Origin: Acidovorax benzenivorans
Lineage (GTDB): Bacteria; Pseudomonadota; Gammaproteobacteria; Burkholderiales; Burkholderiaceae_C
Assembly: GCF_028680575.1 (NCBI RefSeq)
Contig: NZ_JAPCKI010000022.1
Span: 1 to 64,000, forward strand
DNA length: 64,000 bases
Direction of reading: 5' to 3'
A program made the translations under genes and the position numbers. The notes beneath the pieces were generated by a model. That model ran no database searches. It saw nothing but the letters and a program-made list of their open reading frames with translations, and had not been told where the DNA came from. Position 1 is the stretch's first letter. Every line of letters starts with the position of its first letter. Shown one piece after another: positions 39,308 to 48,664 of the stretch.

Positions 39308-39319
39308 TACTGGGTAGTA
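39308..39319. promoter_or_regulatory. Candidate FrmR operator
   Basis: TACTGGGTAGTA: TACT and AGTA half-sites around a G-tract, as in operators of RcnR/FrmR-type repressors. It ends 34 bp upstream of the frmR start. The G-tract is shorter than the RcnR consensus, so the site is tentative. Confidence 0.5.
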
Positions 39320-39426
39320 GTATAAAAGACAAGCGCACATTCCTATTGCACTATGGGCGGTAAAAGGCCTATTACTCAGGGGGAGTATCTGGCCTTTCTG
39401 CTGGCAACCACTACCGATAGACCATG

Positions 39427-39457
39427 AAAAAAGCCCGCAGGCACTGCCTGCGGGCTT
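39427..39457 (-). terminator. Rho-independent terminator of gltA
   Basis: On the minus strand: AAGCCCGCAGGC, loop AGT, GCCTGCGGGCTT, then a T-run. The 12-bp perfect stem lies 38 bp after the gltA stop (39495). It separates the TCA gene cluster from the frmR operon. Confidence 0.9.
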
Positions 39458-39494
39458 GATGGTTGCGAGCGGACGGCGCGGGGCGCCGTACCGA

Positions 39495-40805
39495 TCAGCG
39501 GTTGGCCAGTGGTGGCACGTCGCGGCGCACGGAGCCGGTGAACAGCTGGCGTGGGCGGCCGATCTTGTACTCGGGGTCGCCGATCATTTCGTTCAGTTGG
39601 GCGATCCAGCCCACGGTGCGGGCCAGGCTGAAGATGCCGGTGAACAGGTTCACAGGGATGCCGATGGCGCGCTGCACGATGCCGGAGTAGAAGTCCACGT
39701 TCGGGTAGAGCTTGCGCTGCACGAAGTAGTCGTCTTCCAGGGCGATCTTTTCCAGTTCCTTGGCCAGCTTGAACAGCGGGTCGTTTTCCAGGCCCAGCTC
39801 GGCCAGCACTTCATTGCAAGTCTCTTGCATGAGCTTGGCGCGGGGGTCGTAGTTCTTGTACACGCGGTGGCCAAAGCCCATGAGCTTGACGCCGGAGTTC
39901 TTGTCCTTGACCTGCTTGATGAAGTCGCCGATCTTTTCCACGCCGCCTTGGGCCTGGATGTCGTACAGCATGTTCAGCGCAGCTTCGTTGGCGCCACCGT
40001 GTGCGGGGCCCCACAGGCAGGCCACGCCAGCGGCGATGGCGGCAAACGGGTTCGTGCCCGACGAGCCGCACAGGCGCACGGTGGAGGTCGAGGCGTTTTG
40101 CTCGTGGTCAGCGTGCAGGATGAAGATGCGGTCCAGCGCGCGTTCCAGCACGGGGTTGACCTTGTACTCTTCGCAGGGCGTGCCGAACATCATGTGCAGG
40201 AAGTTGCCTGCGTAGCTCAGGTGGTTCTGCGGGTACATGTAGGGCTGGCCCATGCCGTACTTGTAGGCCATGGCGACCAGCGTGGGCATCTTGGCGATCA
40301 GGCGGATCGCGGCGATCTCACGGTGCTGCGGATTGTTGATGTCCGTGCTGTCGTGGTAGAAGGCCGACAGGGCGCCCACCAGGCCGGTCAGCACGGCCAT
40401 GGGGTGCGCGTCACGGCGGAAGCCACGCAGGAAGAACTGCATCTGCTCGTTGACCATGGTGTGGTTGGTCACGCGGCTGGTGAAGTCGGTCTTCTGGGCT
40501 GCGTTGGGCAGGTCACCGTACAGCAGCAGGTGGCAGGTTTCCAGGAAGTCGCAGTTCTCAGCCAACTGCTCAATGGGGTAGCCGCGGTACAGCAGTTCGC
40601 CCTTGTCGCCATCGATGTAGGTGATGGCCGACTGGGTGGCTGCTGTGGACAGGAAGCCCGGGTCATAGGTGAACATGCCCGTCTGCGCATACAGCTTGCG
40701 GATGTCGATGACGTCCGGGCCGATGCTGCCCTGATAGACCGGCAGGTCCACGCTGGGGCTGCCGTTACTGAACGACAGGGTGGCTTTGTTGTCAGCTAGC
40801 TTCAT
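39495..40805 (-). CDS. gltA: Type II citrate synthase
   Basis: 436-residue enzyme that condenses oxaloacetate and acetyl-CoA. Active-site regions [32 protein letters not shown] and [14 protein letters not shown] are all visible. Length fits the large hexameric (type II) class of Gram-negative bacteria. Last gene of the gntR-sdhCDAB-sdhE-gltA series, with its own terminator. Confidence 0.97.
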   Translation of the reverse strand: MKLADNKATLSFSNGSPSVDLPVYQGSIGPDVIDIRKLYAQTGMFTYDPGFLSTAATQSAITYIDGDKGELLYRGYPIEQLAENCDFLETCHLLLYGDLPNAAQKTDFTSRVTNHTMVNEQMQFFLRGFRRDAHPMAVLTGLVGALSAFYHDSTDINNPQHREIAAIRLIAKMPTLVAMAYKYGMGQPYMYPQNHLSYAGNFLHMMFGTPCEEYKVNPVLERALDRIFILHADHEQNASTSTVRLCGSSGTNPFAAIAAGVACLWGPAHGGANEAALNMLYDIQAQGGVEKIGDFIKQVKDKNSGVKLMGFGHRVYKNYDPRAKLMQETCNEVLAELGLENDPLFKLAKELEKIALEDDYFVQRKLYPNVDFYSGIVQRAIGIPVNLFTGIFSLARTVGWIAQLNEMIGDPEYKIGRPRQLFTGSVRRDVPPLANR

Positions 40806-40883
40806 TGTTACTTTCCTTTGGTTTGCCGATGATCATCCGGTCTGGTGGGGCTGGGAGCCATTCAGAGTGAGAAAGCCCGCTCG

Positions 40884-41204
40884 TCAGGTTCCCAGCACGG
40901 GGGCGCCGCCGCTTTGCCGCAGCATGCCCAGCACTTCATGCACCTCGGGCGCATCCAGCGTCTCGCTGGGTTCCTTGCGGCAAAGCAGCAGGTCCAGGAG
41001 GTCGTTGTCGGCGAGGTCCATCAGGGCCGCAAGGCCCTGGGCGTGGCGTTGGTTCAGCTCTGGCTCGAAACGGGTAAAGAACTGTTCGATGAACAAATCG
41101 TTTTCCAGCAGGCCGCGCCGGCAGCGCCAGTGCAGCTTGCTGAGTTCGCGTTCCGTCAGCAGCACAGAGGCTGCCGAGGGGGCGGTGATGGCGGTTGCAC
41201 CCAT
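40884..41204 (-). CDS. sdhE: Succinate dehydrogenase assembly factor SdhE
   Basis: 106 residues. Contains RGLLENDLFIEQF, the RG-x-x-E-N-D motif needed for attachment of FAD to the SdhA flavoprotein. N-terminal 16 residues are an extension rich in Ala. It lies between sdhB (18-bp gap) and gltA (78-bp gap) in the same direction, as in many betaproteobacteria. Confidence 0.93.
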   Translation of the reverse strand: MGATAITAPSAASVLLTERELSKLHWRCRRGLLENDLFIEQFFTRFEPELNQRHAQGLAALMDLADNDLLDLLLCRKEPSETLDAPEVHEVLGMLRQSGGAPVLGT

Positions 41205-41222
41205 GACGGTCCTGGACCCTGG

Positions 41223-41927
41223 TCAGATGGCGCGACGCACCATCAGTTCCTTGATCTTGCCGATGGCCTTCGTGGGGTTCAGGCCCTTGGGGCACACGTC
41301 CACGCAGTTCATGATGGTGTGGCAGCGGAACAGGCGGTACGGGTCTTCGAGATTGTCGAGGCGTTGGGCGGTGGCGTCATCGCGGCTGTCGGCGATGAAG
41401 CGGTAGGCCTGCAGCAGACCGGCAGGGCCCACGAACTTGTCGGGGTTCCACCAGAAGCTGGGGCAGCTCGTGGAGCAGCTGGCGCACAGGATGCACTCGT
41501 ACAGGCCGTTGAGCTCTTCGCGCTCTTCGGGCGACTGCAGGCGCTCGCGGTCGGGGGCCAGTTCTTCGTTGATCAGGTAAGGCTTGATCGAGTTGTACTG
41601 CTTGAAGAACTGCGTCATGTCCACGATCAGGTCGCGGATCACCGGCAGGCCGGGCAGGGGCTTCAGAACGATGGTGCCCTGGAGGGTGTTCATGTTCGTG
41701 AGGCAAGCCAGGCCGTTTTTGCCATTGATGTTCATGGCGTCCGAACCGCAGACGCCTTCGCGGCACGAGCGGCGGAACGACAGCGTTGGGTCTTGTTCCT
41801 TGAGCTTGACCAGCGCGTCCAGCAGCATGCGTTCATGGCCGTCGAGTTGGATCTCGATGGTCTGCATGTAAGGCTTGGCGTCCTTGTCCGGGTCGTAGCG
41901 GTAGATTTGGAATGTGCGCTTTTGCAT
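41223..41927 (-). CDS. sdhB: Succinate dehydrogenase iron-sulfur subunit
   Basis: 234 residues with three cluster motifs: [21 protein letters not shown] for the [2Fe-2S] centre, [12 protein letters not shown], and [17 protein letters not shown] for the [4Fe-4S] and [3Fe-4S] centres. Electron conduit from SdhA to the membrane quinone. Follows sdhA with a 25-bp gap. Confidence 0.97.
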   Translation of the reverse strand: MQKRTFQIYRYDPDKDAKPYMQTIEIQLDGHERMLLDALVKLKEQDPTLSFRRSCREGVCGSDAMNINGKNGLACLTNMNTLQGTIVLKPLPGLPVIRDLIVDMTQFFKQYNSIKPYLINEELAPDRERLQSPEEREELNGLYECILCASCSTSCPSFWWNPDKFVGPAGLLQAYRFIADSRDDATAQRLDNLEDPYRLFRCHTIMNCVDVCPKGLNPTKAIGKIKELMVRRAI

Positions 41928-41952
41928 GTTTCTTCTCTCGTGGGGCTACTGT

Positions 41953-43761
41953 TTAGAACGTGCGGACCTTGGGGGGCACGCTGTCCACCGTCAGGGGCTT
42001 GAGGTTGACCGGCTTGTAGTCGAGGCGGTTGCCTTCGCTGTACCACAGGGTGTGCTTCATCCATTCCTGGTCGTTGCGGCCCAGCGGGAACTCGGCGTGG
42101 TCGGCCGGGTGCTCGTAGTCGTACACGGTGTGGGCGCCACGGCATTCCTTGCGGGCAGCGGCCGACACCATGGTGGCTTGCGCTACTTCGATCAGGTTGT
42201 CCACTTCCAGGGCTTCGATGCGGGCGGTGTTGAACACCTTGGACTTGTCCTTGAGGGTCACGCTGCCCACGCGGCTGCGGATGTCGGCGATCTTCTTGAC
42301 GCCTTCATCCATGCTGGCCTGGGTGCGGAACACGCCGGCATGCTGCTGCATGGTGGAGCGGATGTCGCCTGCCAGGTTTTGCGCGTAGATGCCTTCGCTC
42401 GATTGGTCGAGCTGGTTCAGGCGCTCCAGCGTGCGGTCGGCCGCGTCCTTGGGCAGGGGCTTGTGCTCCTTGTTCTTGTTGTTGAACTCGACGATGTGGC
42501 GGCCAGCGGCCTTGCCAAACACCAGCAGGTCCAGCAGCGAGTTGGTGCCCAGGCGGTTGGCGCCATGTACCGACACGCAGGCACATTCGCCCACCGCGTA
42601 CAGGCCGTTCACCACGGAGTTGTTGATGCCGTTGGCCTGCGTCACCACCTGGCCATTGATGTTGGTCGGTACGCCGCCCATCTGGTAGTGAATGGTGGGC
42701 ACCACAGGAATCGGTTCCTTGGTGATGTCCACGTTGGCGAAGTTGACGCCGATTTCGTACACCGAGGGCAAGCGTTTGTGGATGGTGTCTGCGCCCAGAT
42801 GGTCGAGCTTGAGCAGCACGTAGTCCTTGTTGGGGCCACAGCCACGGCCTTCCTTGATTTCCTGGTCCATCGAGCGGGACACGAAGTCGCGCGGTGCCAG
42901 GTCTTTCAGCGTGGGCGCGTAGCGCTCCATGAAGCGCTCGCCATTGCTGTTGAGCAAGATGGCGCCTTCGCCGCGGCAGCCTTCGGTCAGCAGCACGCCA
43001 GCACCGGCCACGCCGGTGGGGTGGAACTGCCAGAACTCCATGTCCTGCAGCGCGATGCCGGCGCGTGCCGCCATGCCCAGGCCGTCACCGGTGTTGATGA
43101 AGGCATTGGTCGATGCCGCAAAGATGCGGCCTGCGCCACCGGTGGCCAGCAGCACGGTCTTGGCTTCCAGGATGTACAGGTCGCCGGTTTCCATTTCCAG
43201 GGCGGTCACGCCCACCACGTCGCCGTCGGCGTCGCGGATCAGGTCCAGAGCCATCCATTCGACAAAGAAATTGGTCTTGGCCTTCACGTTCTGTTGGTAC
43301 AGCGTGTGCAGCATGGCGTGGCCGGTGCGGTCGGCAGCGGCGCAGGCGCGTTGCACGGGCTTTTCGCCATAGTTGGCTGTGTGGCCGCCGAAGGGGCGCT
43401 GGTAGATGGTGCCGTCGGGGTTGCGGTCGAACGGCATGCCGAAGTGCTCCAGCTCATACACCACCTTGGGTGCTTCGCGGCACATGAACTCGATGGCGTC
43501 CTGGTCGCCCAGCCAGTCGGAGCCCTTGATGGTGTCGTAGAAGTGATAGTGCCAGTTGTCCTCGGACATGTTGCCCAGCGATGCGCTCACGCCGCCTTGT
43601 GCCGCCACGGTGTGCGAGCGGGTGGGGAACACTTTGGACAGCGAGGCCACGTTCAGGCCCGCGCGGGAGAGTTCAAGCGCGGCACGCATGCCGGAGCCGC
43701 CTGCGCCGACGATGACGACGTCGAACTTGCGCTTGGTGATGTTAGCGTTGGTGTAGCTCAT
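41953..43761 (-). CDS. sdhA: Succinate dehydrogenase flavoprotein subunit
   Basis: 602 residues. FAD-binding GAGGSGMRAALEL; His for covalent FAD attachment in RSHTVAAQGG; active-site HPTGVAGAG and substrate-binding RGEGAILLNSNGERFMERYAP; PTIHYQMGG and SLLDLLVFG in the conserved C-terminal part. Oxidises succinate to fumarate in the TCA cycle. Overlaps no neighbours; sits between sdhD and sdhB. Confidence 0.98.
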   Translation of the reverse strand: MSYTNANITKRKFDVVIVGAGGSGMRAALELSRAGLNVASLSKVFPTRSHTVAAQGGVSASLGNMSEDNWHYHFYDTIKGSDWLGDQDAIEFMCREAPKVVYELEHFGMPFDRNPDGTIYQRPFGGHTANYGEKPVQRACAAADRTGHAMLHTLYQQNVKAKTNFFVEWMALDLIRDADGDVVGVTALEMETGDLYILEAKTVLLATGGAGRIFAASTNAFINTGDGLGMAARAGIALQDMEFWQFHPTGVAGAGVLLTEGCRGEGAILLNSNGERFMERYAPTLKDLAPRDFVSRSMDQEIKEGRGCGPNKDYVLLKLDHLGADTIHKRLPSVYEIGVNFANVDITKEPIPVVPTIHYQMGGVPTNINGQVVTQANGINNSVVNGLYAVGECACVSVHGANRLGTNSLLDLLVFGKAAGRHIVEFNNKNKEHKPLPKDAADRTLERLNQLDQSSEGIYAQNLAGDIRSTMQQHAGVFRTQASMDEGVKKIADIRSRVGSVTLKDKSKVFNTARIEALEVDNLIEVAQATMVSAAARKECRGAHTVYDYEHPADHAEFPLGRNDQEWMKHTLWYSEGNRLDYKPVNLKPLTVDSVPPKVRTF

Positions 43762-43786
43762 TATTTTTTGCCTTCAGTCGCGGGAT

Positions 43787-44152
43787 TCAGAGACGCCACA
43801 GAACCTGGATACCCCAGCCGGCGCAGCCGACCAGCCAGACAATGCTGAACACTTGCAGCGCCAGGCGCAGGACTACGGGCTTGATGTAGTCCATCAGGAT
43901 TTCGCGCAGGCCGATCCAGGCGTGCCAGGCCAGCGCAATGATCACGGAGAAGGTCAGCACCTTCATCCACTGGGCCGAGAAGATGCCGGCCCATTTGTCG
44001 TAGCCGATGGGGCCCTTGGAAAAAATGACCTGGGCCAGCAAGGCCAGGGTGAACAGGGCCATCAGGACTGCCGTGACGCGCTGGCTGAGCCAGTCGCGCA
44101 GGCCATAGTGGGCGCCGACGACGACGCGCTTGGAACCGTAATTGACGGACAT
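43787..44152 (-). CDS. sdhD: Succinate dehydrogenase membrane anchor subunit SdhD
   Basis: 121 residues from MSVNYGSKRVVVGAHYGLRDW (a longer frame has an unlikely N-terminus). Three transmembrane helices; the helix-2 His in WHAWIGLREILMDY is a haem-b ligand candidate. It anchors the complex and shares the quinone site with SdhC. Begins 64 bp after sdhC. Confidence 0.93.
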   Translation of the reverse strand: MSVNYGSKRVVVGAHYGLRDWLSQRVTAVLMALFTLALLAQVIFSKGPIGYDKWAGIFSAQWMKVLTFSVIIALAWHAWIGLREILMDYIKPVVLRLALQVFSIVWLVGCAGWGIQVLWRL

Positions 44153-44215
44153 GGAAATTTCCTCTCGTTCTTCAGCGGGCACTGGCTGGCAGAGCCCGCT
44201 GGTTTTGTGGGTTGA

Positions 44216-44650
44216 TCAGTACAGGCCGAAAAGCTTGGCGCCCAGCACCAGAGCCAGCGAGATGCTGATGGCCAGGACGACAAAGGCCGAGGACTTGCCG
44301 AATTGTTTGTTCACAGCGCTGTGGCTCACGTCCATCCACAGGTGGCGCAGGCCGGCAGTGAAGTGGTGCAGGTAGGCCCAGATCAGAGCCAGGGCGACCA
44401 GCTTGATGAACCAGCCGGGCACGAAGCCGAGGCCGATGTTGAAGGCCGCCGAGAATTTGGCAAACGAGATTTCGGAGGACACCGAGGTGTCGAACATCCA
44501 GATGATGAAAGGCAGCAGCAGGAACATGATCAGTCCGCTGGCGCGGTGCAAGATCGAAACCCACGCTGCAGGTGGCATGCGGTAGGTGGTCAAGTCCTTG
44601 AAGGCATTGATGTTGCGGAATTCAGGCCGTTTTTTGGCTAGTTCTGTCAT
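44216..44650 (-). CDS. sdhC: Succinate dehydrogenase cytochrome b556 subunit SdhC
   Basis: 144 residues with three transmembrane helices. SILHRASGLIMF and LHHFTAGLRHLWMD are the family signatures; the second contains the haem-b His. First gene of the sdhCDAB operon, preceded by a 133-bp gap after gntR that should hold the promoter; no clear -35/-10 pair was found there. Confidence 0.95.
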   Translation of the reverse strand: MTELAKKRPEFRNINAFKDLTTYRMPPAAWVSILHRASGLIMFLLLPFIIWMFDTSVSSEISFAKFSAAFNIGLGFVPGWFIKLVALALIWAYLHHFTAGLRHLWMDVSHSAVNKQFGKSSAFVVLAISISLALVLGAKLFGLY

Positions 44651-44783
44651 TTCTGGTGCTTTCGTGGATGTAACTGCTTTGTAATTTGAAGATGCAAAGA
44701 ACGCAAAATTCTATTGCAACGCAACACAAGGGTTTCGCCGGGCTTGAAATTTTCGACGTTAATGCTCGGGTGCCAGCCTGTTG

Positions 44784-45572
44784 TCAGCTCAATTCATTGC
44801 GGTAATGGTGGGTATCCGTGCGATACAGCCCACGGCGTAACTCCATGGGAACATCGTTATAGGTGTAAGCAATCCGCTCCACGCTCAGCAGCGGGGTCAC
44901 GGGGGTGATCTGCAGCAGTTGGGCTTGCTCCTCGTCGGGCAGCACGGCGCGGATTTTTTCTTCGGCCCGCACCATCCGCACGCCAAAGTCGAGTTCGAAC
45001 ATGGCGTAGGTGGGGCCCTGGTAGTTGGCGAGCTGCTCGGCCGTGAGGCCCTTGAAGGCCTGCCCCGGCAGCCAGATGTCTTCGAGAATGGTGGGCACCC
45101 CGGCAAACGACAGGATGCGTCGGGCCTGTGTCACAGCATCGCCGCTGCGCAGCGCCAGGGCGCGGGCAACATCGGCATTGGCGCGCACGCGGCGGCAGTC
45201 GATCACGCGGCGCTGCGCAGGGCCCTCCACGCGGGCGTCTCCGGTGTCGGGCAGCAGCTTCAGGAAGCGGTACTGCACATGTTGCTCGGCGTGGGTGGAC
45301 ACAAAGGTGCCTTTGCCCTGCCGACGCATCACCAGGTTTTCGGCCGCCAGCTCATCAATGGCCTTGCGCACCGTGCCCTGGCTCACGCGAAAGCGCGCTG
45401 CCAGTTCCATTTCGCTCGGAATGGCCTCGCCAGGCTTCCATTCGCCTTGCTGCAGGCTCTGCAGGATCAGTCCCTTGATCTGCTGGTACAGCGGGCTGAA
45501 CGCTGGCGTGGCGACCCCCGCCGTGCCTTGCGGGGCGGCGGGGTTGTCGGCTGCGAACGGAAGCGATGACAT
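44784..45572 (-). CDS. GntR/HutC-family regulator of the TCA gene cluster
   Basis: 262 residues from MSSLPFAADN. Winged HTH at 32-95 (PLYQQIKGLILQSLQ, IPSEMELAARFRVSQGTVRKAIDEL) and a C-terminal UTRA ligand domain (ILEDIWLPGQAFKGL). It lies between the sdh operon (same direction) and divergent mdh, with an operator-like palindrome at 45661. It may control one or both gene sets, possibly in response to a TCA intermediate. Regulator identity and ligand are not established. Confidence 0.88.
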   Translation of the reverse strand: MSSLPFAADNPAAPQGTAGVATPAFSPLYQQIKGLILQSLQQGEWKPGEAIPSEMELAARFRVSQGTVRKAIDELAAENLVMRRQGKGTFVSTHAEQHVQYRFLKLLPDTGDARVEGPAQRRVIDCRRVRANADVARALALRSGDAVTQARRILSFAGVPTILEDIWLPGQAFKGLTAEQLANYQGPTYAMFELDFGVRMVRAEEKIRAVLPDEEQAQLLQITPVTPLLSVERIAYTYNDVPMELRRGLYRTDTHHYRNELS

Positions 45573-45660
45573 GGTGTGAGGTCTGTTGGTTGTGCGTGGG
45601 TTGTGCTGTGGCGGTGCGGTTGCCACATGACAATCGGACGACAAACGGGGTGCAATCATA

Positions 45661-45680
45661 TCTTATATAAGACATAAGAC
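45661..45680. promoter_or_regulatory. Candidate GntR operator between gntR and mdh
   Basis: TCTTATATAAGA (45661-45672) is a perfect palindrome and overlaps a directly repeated ATAAGAC (45667-45673 and 45674-45680). It is in the 236-bp divergent spacer. GntR/HutC-family operators are commonly AT-rich palindromes of this size. Confidence 0.6.
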
Positions 45681-45808
45681 AAATTGACCGAGGCGTCCAA
45701 TCAGGGGTAAACTCCAATGCTGTTTTGCGGGGCACGGGCTACTGGTGACAGGCGCTGGTGCTTGCGTTGCACTCACACCTGTTTTCCTCACTTCCTGGAG
45801 TTTTCACC

Positions 45809-46795
45809 ATGAGCAAGAAGCCCGTTCGCGTAGCTGTCACCGGCGCCGCTGGCCAAATCGGTTACGCACTGTTGTTCCGTATCGCCTCCGGCGAAATGCT
45901 GGGCAAGGACCAGCCGGTCATCCTGCAATTGCTCGAAGTCCCTGTCGAAGGTCCTCAAAAAGCGCTCAAGGGCGTGATGATGGAACTGGACGACTGCGCC
46001 TTCCCGTTGCTCGTCGAGATGACCGCGCACAGCGACCCCATGACTGCCTTCAAGGATGCCGACTACGCACTGCTGGTTGGTTCGCGCCCACGTGGCCCCG
46101 GCATGGAGCGTGCCGAGTTGCTGGCTGTCAATGGCGCCATCTTCACGGCACAAGGCAAGGCCCTGAATGCCGTGGCTTCGCGCAACGTGAAGGTGCTCGT
46201 GGTGGGTAACCCTGCCAATACCAACGCCTACATCGCCATGAAGTCGGCCCCTGATCTGCCACGCAAGAACTTCACGGCCATGCTGCGCCTGGACCACAAC
46301 CGCGCTGCCAGCCAGATCGCTGCCAAGACCGGCAAGGCTGTGGCTGACATCGAAAAGCTGACCGTCTGGGGCAACCACTCGCCCACGATGTACGCCGACT
46401 ACCGCTTTGCCACCATCAACGGCGAAAGCGTCGCCAAGATGATCAACGACCAGGAATGGAACGCCAACACCTTCCTGCCCACCGTGGGCAAGCGTGGTGC
46501 CGCCATCATTGAAGCCCGTGGTCTGTCGTCGGCAGCTTCGGCCGCCAACGCTGCCATCGACCACATGCGCGACTGGGCCCTGGGCACCAACGGCAAGTGG
46601 GTCACCATGGGTATTCCTTCGGACGGCCAATACGGTATTCCCAAGGACACGATGTTCGGCTTCCCCGTGACATGCGAAAACGGCGAGTACAAGATCGTTG
46701 AAGGTCTGGAAATCGACGCGTTCTCGCAAGAGCGCATCAACATCACGCTGGCCGAACTGCAAGGCGAGCAAGACGGCGTCAAGCACCTGCTGTAA
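45809..46795 (+). CDS. mdh: Malate dehydrogenase
   Basis: 328-residue NAD-dependent enzyme converting malate to oxaloacetate. Start [28 protein letters not shown] with the NAD-binding glycine motif; catalytic His in [12 protein letters not shown]; substrate-binding Arg residues in [12 protein letters not shown]. Of the lactate/malate dehydrogenase group found in many Gram-negatives. First gene of the plus-strand TCA group (mdh, CitE-like, hypothetical, acnB). Confidence 0.97.
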   Translation: MSKKPVRVAVTGAAGQIGYALLFRIASGEMLGKDQPVILQLLEVPVEGPQKALKGVMMELDDCAFPLLVEMTAHSDPMTAFKDADYALLVGSRPRGPGMERAELLAVNGAIFTAQGKALNAVASRNVKVLVVGNPANTNAYIAMKSAPDLPRKNFTAMLRLDHNRAASQIAAKTGKAVADIEKLTVWGNHSPTMYADYRFATINGESVAKMINDQEWNANTFLPTVGKRGAAIIEARGLSSAASAANAAIDHMRDWALGTNGKWVTMGIPSDGQYGIPKDTMFGFPVTCENGEYKIVEGLEIDAFSQERINITLAELQGEQDGVKHLL

Positions 46796-46803
46796 GCAAG
46801 CCG

Positions 46804-47883
46804 GTGAACGACGCAATGCAGCCGACGCCTGTGGCATCGGGCCTTCGGGCCGCCCAAGCCCCCGCACTGGGGCGGGGCGCTGCGTCCGTCCATCCGCGCG
46901 ATGTGTTGCTTGGCGCACAGGCGCAGACCGGTTTTTTGCCGGTCTGCGACCACTACAGTGGCGTGGAAGTGCGCATGCGCAAAAGCCTGCAGTTGCAGGC
47001 CGAGATGACGCAGGAGTTTGGCACCTGCGTTTTTGATGTCACCCTTGATTGCGAAGATGGCGCGCCCGTTGGGCTGGAGTCTGCGCATGCGGCCCTGGTG
47101 GCAAGCCTGGCAGCCACTGCGGCGCCAGAGGCTCGGGTAGCGGCCCGCGTTCATGCAGTGGACCACCCCGCGTTTGCCAATGATGTCGCCACCATTGCGG
47201 GCGAGGCAGGGCACAGGCTGTGCCACCTCATGGTGCCCAAGGTCGAGTCAGTGGACGATGTGCTGCTGGCCGAGCGTGCGCTGGAGCGCGCGTCGGCGGC
47301 CCATGTGCCTCTGCATGTGCTGATCGAATCCCCTGCCGCCGTGCAGCGTGCCTTCGAAATCGCTGCCCATCCCCGCGTGCAGAGCCTGAGTTTTGGCCTC
47401 ATGGACTTTGTGTCGGCCCATGGGGGCGCCATTCCCGCGCAAGCCATGACCTCTGTTGGGCAGTTTGCGCACCCGCTGGTGGTGCGCGCCAAGCTCGAAA
47501 TCGCCTCGGCCTGCCACGCACATGGCAAGGTGCCTTCCCATTGCGTCGTTACCGAGTTTTCGGACATGGCGGCCCTGCAAGGTGCTGCTGGCCGCGCATC
47601 GCGTGAACTGGGCTACACGCGGATGTGGAGCATTCATCCGGCACAGATCCGCACCATCTTGCAGGCCTTTGCGCCTCAGCAGGACGATATCGATGCCGCG
47701 TCCCGGATCATTTCAGCAGCCGCCTTGGCAGACTGGGCTCCCATCAGTGTGGATGGCGTGCTGCATGACCGCGCCAGCTACCGCTTTTATTGGCAGATTC
47801 TGGCGCGTGCCCACAGTACGGGGCGCGCGCTACCCTTTGCGGTGCGTCACTGGTTTGACGCATCGGCTCTCGTTCCACCGTGA
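46804..47883 (+). CDS. HpcH/HpaI-family CoA-ester lyase (citrate lyase beta-like)
   Basis: 359 residues from GTG 46804, 8 bp after the mdh stop. Aldolase signatures: [43 protein letters not shown] and [30 protein letters not shown]. Such enzymes cleave or make C-C bonds in CoA esters such as malyl-CoA, citramalyl-CoA or citryl-CoA. The reaction here is not determined; its place after mdh suggests malate-related metabolism. Its stop overlaps an alternative GTG of the next gene by GTGA. Confidence 0.85.
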   Translation: MNDAMQPTPVASGLRAAQAPALGRGAASVHPRDVLLGAQAQTGFLPVCDHYSGVEVRMRKSLQLQAEMTQEFGTCVFDVTLDCEDGAPVGLESAHAALVASLAATAAPEARVAARVHAVDHPAFANDVATIAGEAGHRLCHLMVPKVESVDDVLLAERALERASAAHVPLHVLIESPAAVQRAFEIAAHPRVQSLSFGLMDFVSAHGGAIPAQAMTSVGQFAHPLVVRAKLEIASACHAHGKVPSHCVVTEFSDMAALQGAAGRASRELGYTRMWSIHPAQIRTILQAFAPQQDDIDAASRIISAAALADWAPISVDGVLHDRASYRFYWQILARAHSTGRALPFAVRHWFDASALVPP

Positions 47884-47915
47884 ACACCCTTGGATATTTC
47901 CACGCAGGACTTCCC

Positions 47916-48557
47916 ATGAAATTCGTCATTGCCTCCGCCCTCATGCTGCTGGCTCCGGCCTTCGCCTTGGCTCAAACATCGGCCCAGCCAGCGGCCAAGT
48001 CTGACACCAAGGCCTCCGCCAAACCTGCGGCCAAGCCCGCAGCCAAGTCGGCTGCCAAGCCAGCAGACGCCAAGACTGCGGCCAAGGCTCCAGCCAAGAG
48101 CCGCACCGTCGCCAAGTCCGAACCCACCAGCAGCCGCACGCAGCTCAAGAGCGCCACCAACCAGGTGGCGGCTGGCATCATCGCCGCCGAGGCTGCGCTG
48201 TCGCCCGCCGAACTGGCCATTGCCGAGCGCGTGCATGTGGGGCGCATGCCCTGCGAGCTGGGAGCCTTTGTCACTGTGACGGCTGACTCCGCAACCCCAG
48301 GTCACTTCCATGTGGAAGGCAAGGGCTTCAAGTACTACATGTCGCCAGTGGCCACGACCACGGGCACGGTGCGCCTGGAGGACACCAAGGGTGGTGCCGT
48401 GTGGCTGCAGATCGCCAACAAGTCCATGCTGATGAACCAGCGTGCAGGCCAGCGCCTTGCCGACGAGTGCATGAGCCCCGAGCAGGTGGTGGTGGCAGAA
48501 GCCATCAAGAAAAACCCGCCCGTGAGCGTGCTGGAACCCTTGCCCGTCGCCAAATAA
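47916..48557 (+). CDS. Secreted Ala/Lys/Pro-rich hypothetical protein
   Basis: 213 residues from [12 protein letters not shown] with a signal peptide ending near ALAQ. Residues 20-75 are low-complexity (repeats of [11 protein letters not shown]), then a globular C-terminal domain with [19 protein letters not shown] and a second Cys in DECMSPEQ. I do not recognise the family. A GTG at 47880 in frame gives a longer form with a buried signal peptide, so ATG 47916 is preferred. Between the CitE-like gene and acnB. Lys/Ala tracts resemble periplasm-spanning linkers. Confidence 0.75.
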   Translation: MKFVIASALMLLAPAFALAQTSAQPAAKSDTKASAKPAAKPAAKSAAKPADAKTAAKAPAKSRTVAKSEPTSSRTQLKSATNQVAAGIIAAEAALSPAELAIAERVHVGRMPCELGAFVTVTADSATPGHFHVEGKGFKYYMSPVATTTGTVRLEDTKGGAVWLQIANKSMLMNQRAGQRLADECMSPEQVVVAEAIKKNPPVSVLEPLPVAK

Positions 48558-48664
48558 ACCGCACGGATAAACCAACGACTCAGTGTGTGCGGAGTTCGCA
48601 GGCCCTGGTGCCGAACCCTTCGAAACACACGACGCCCCACTTTAGAAAACAACCGGAGAAAACC

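Noticed and set aside
41914-43848. 644-codon plus-strand frame over sdhA
   Set aside because: Antisense shadow of a certain sdhA gene.
44660-44783. sdhC promoter boxes on the minus strand (TAGAAT, TTGTGT)
   Set aside because: Spacing between the elements is about 10 bp, too short for a sigma-70 promoter.
48401-48664. Upstream extension of acnB to a 951-residue protein
   Set aside because: It overlaps the preceding gene in another frame, while ATG 48665 has a good ribosome binding site and the family start.
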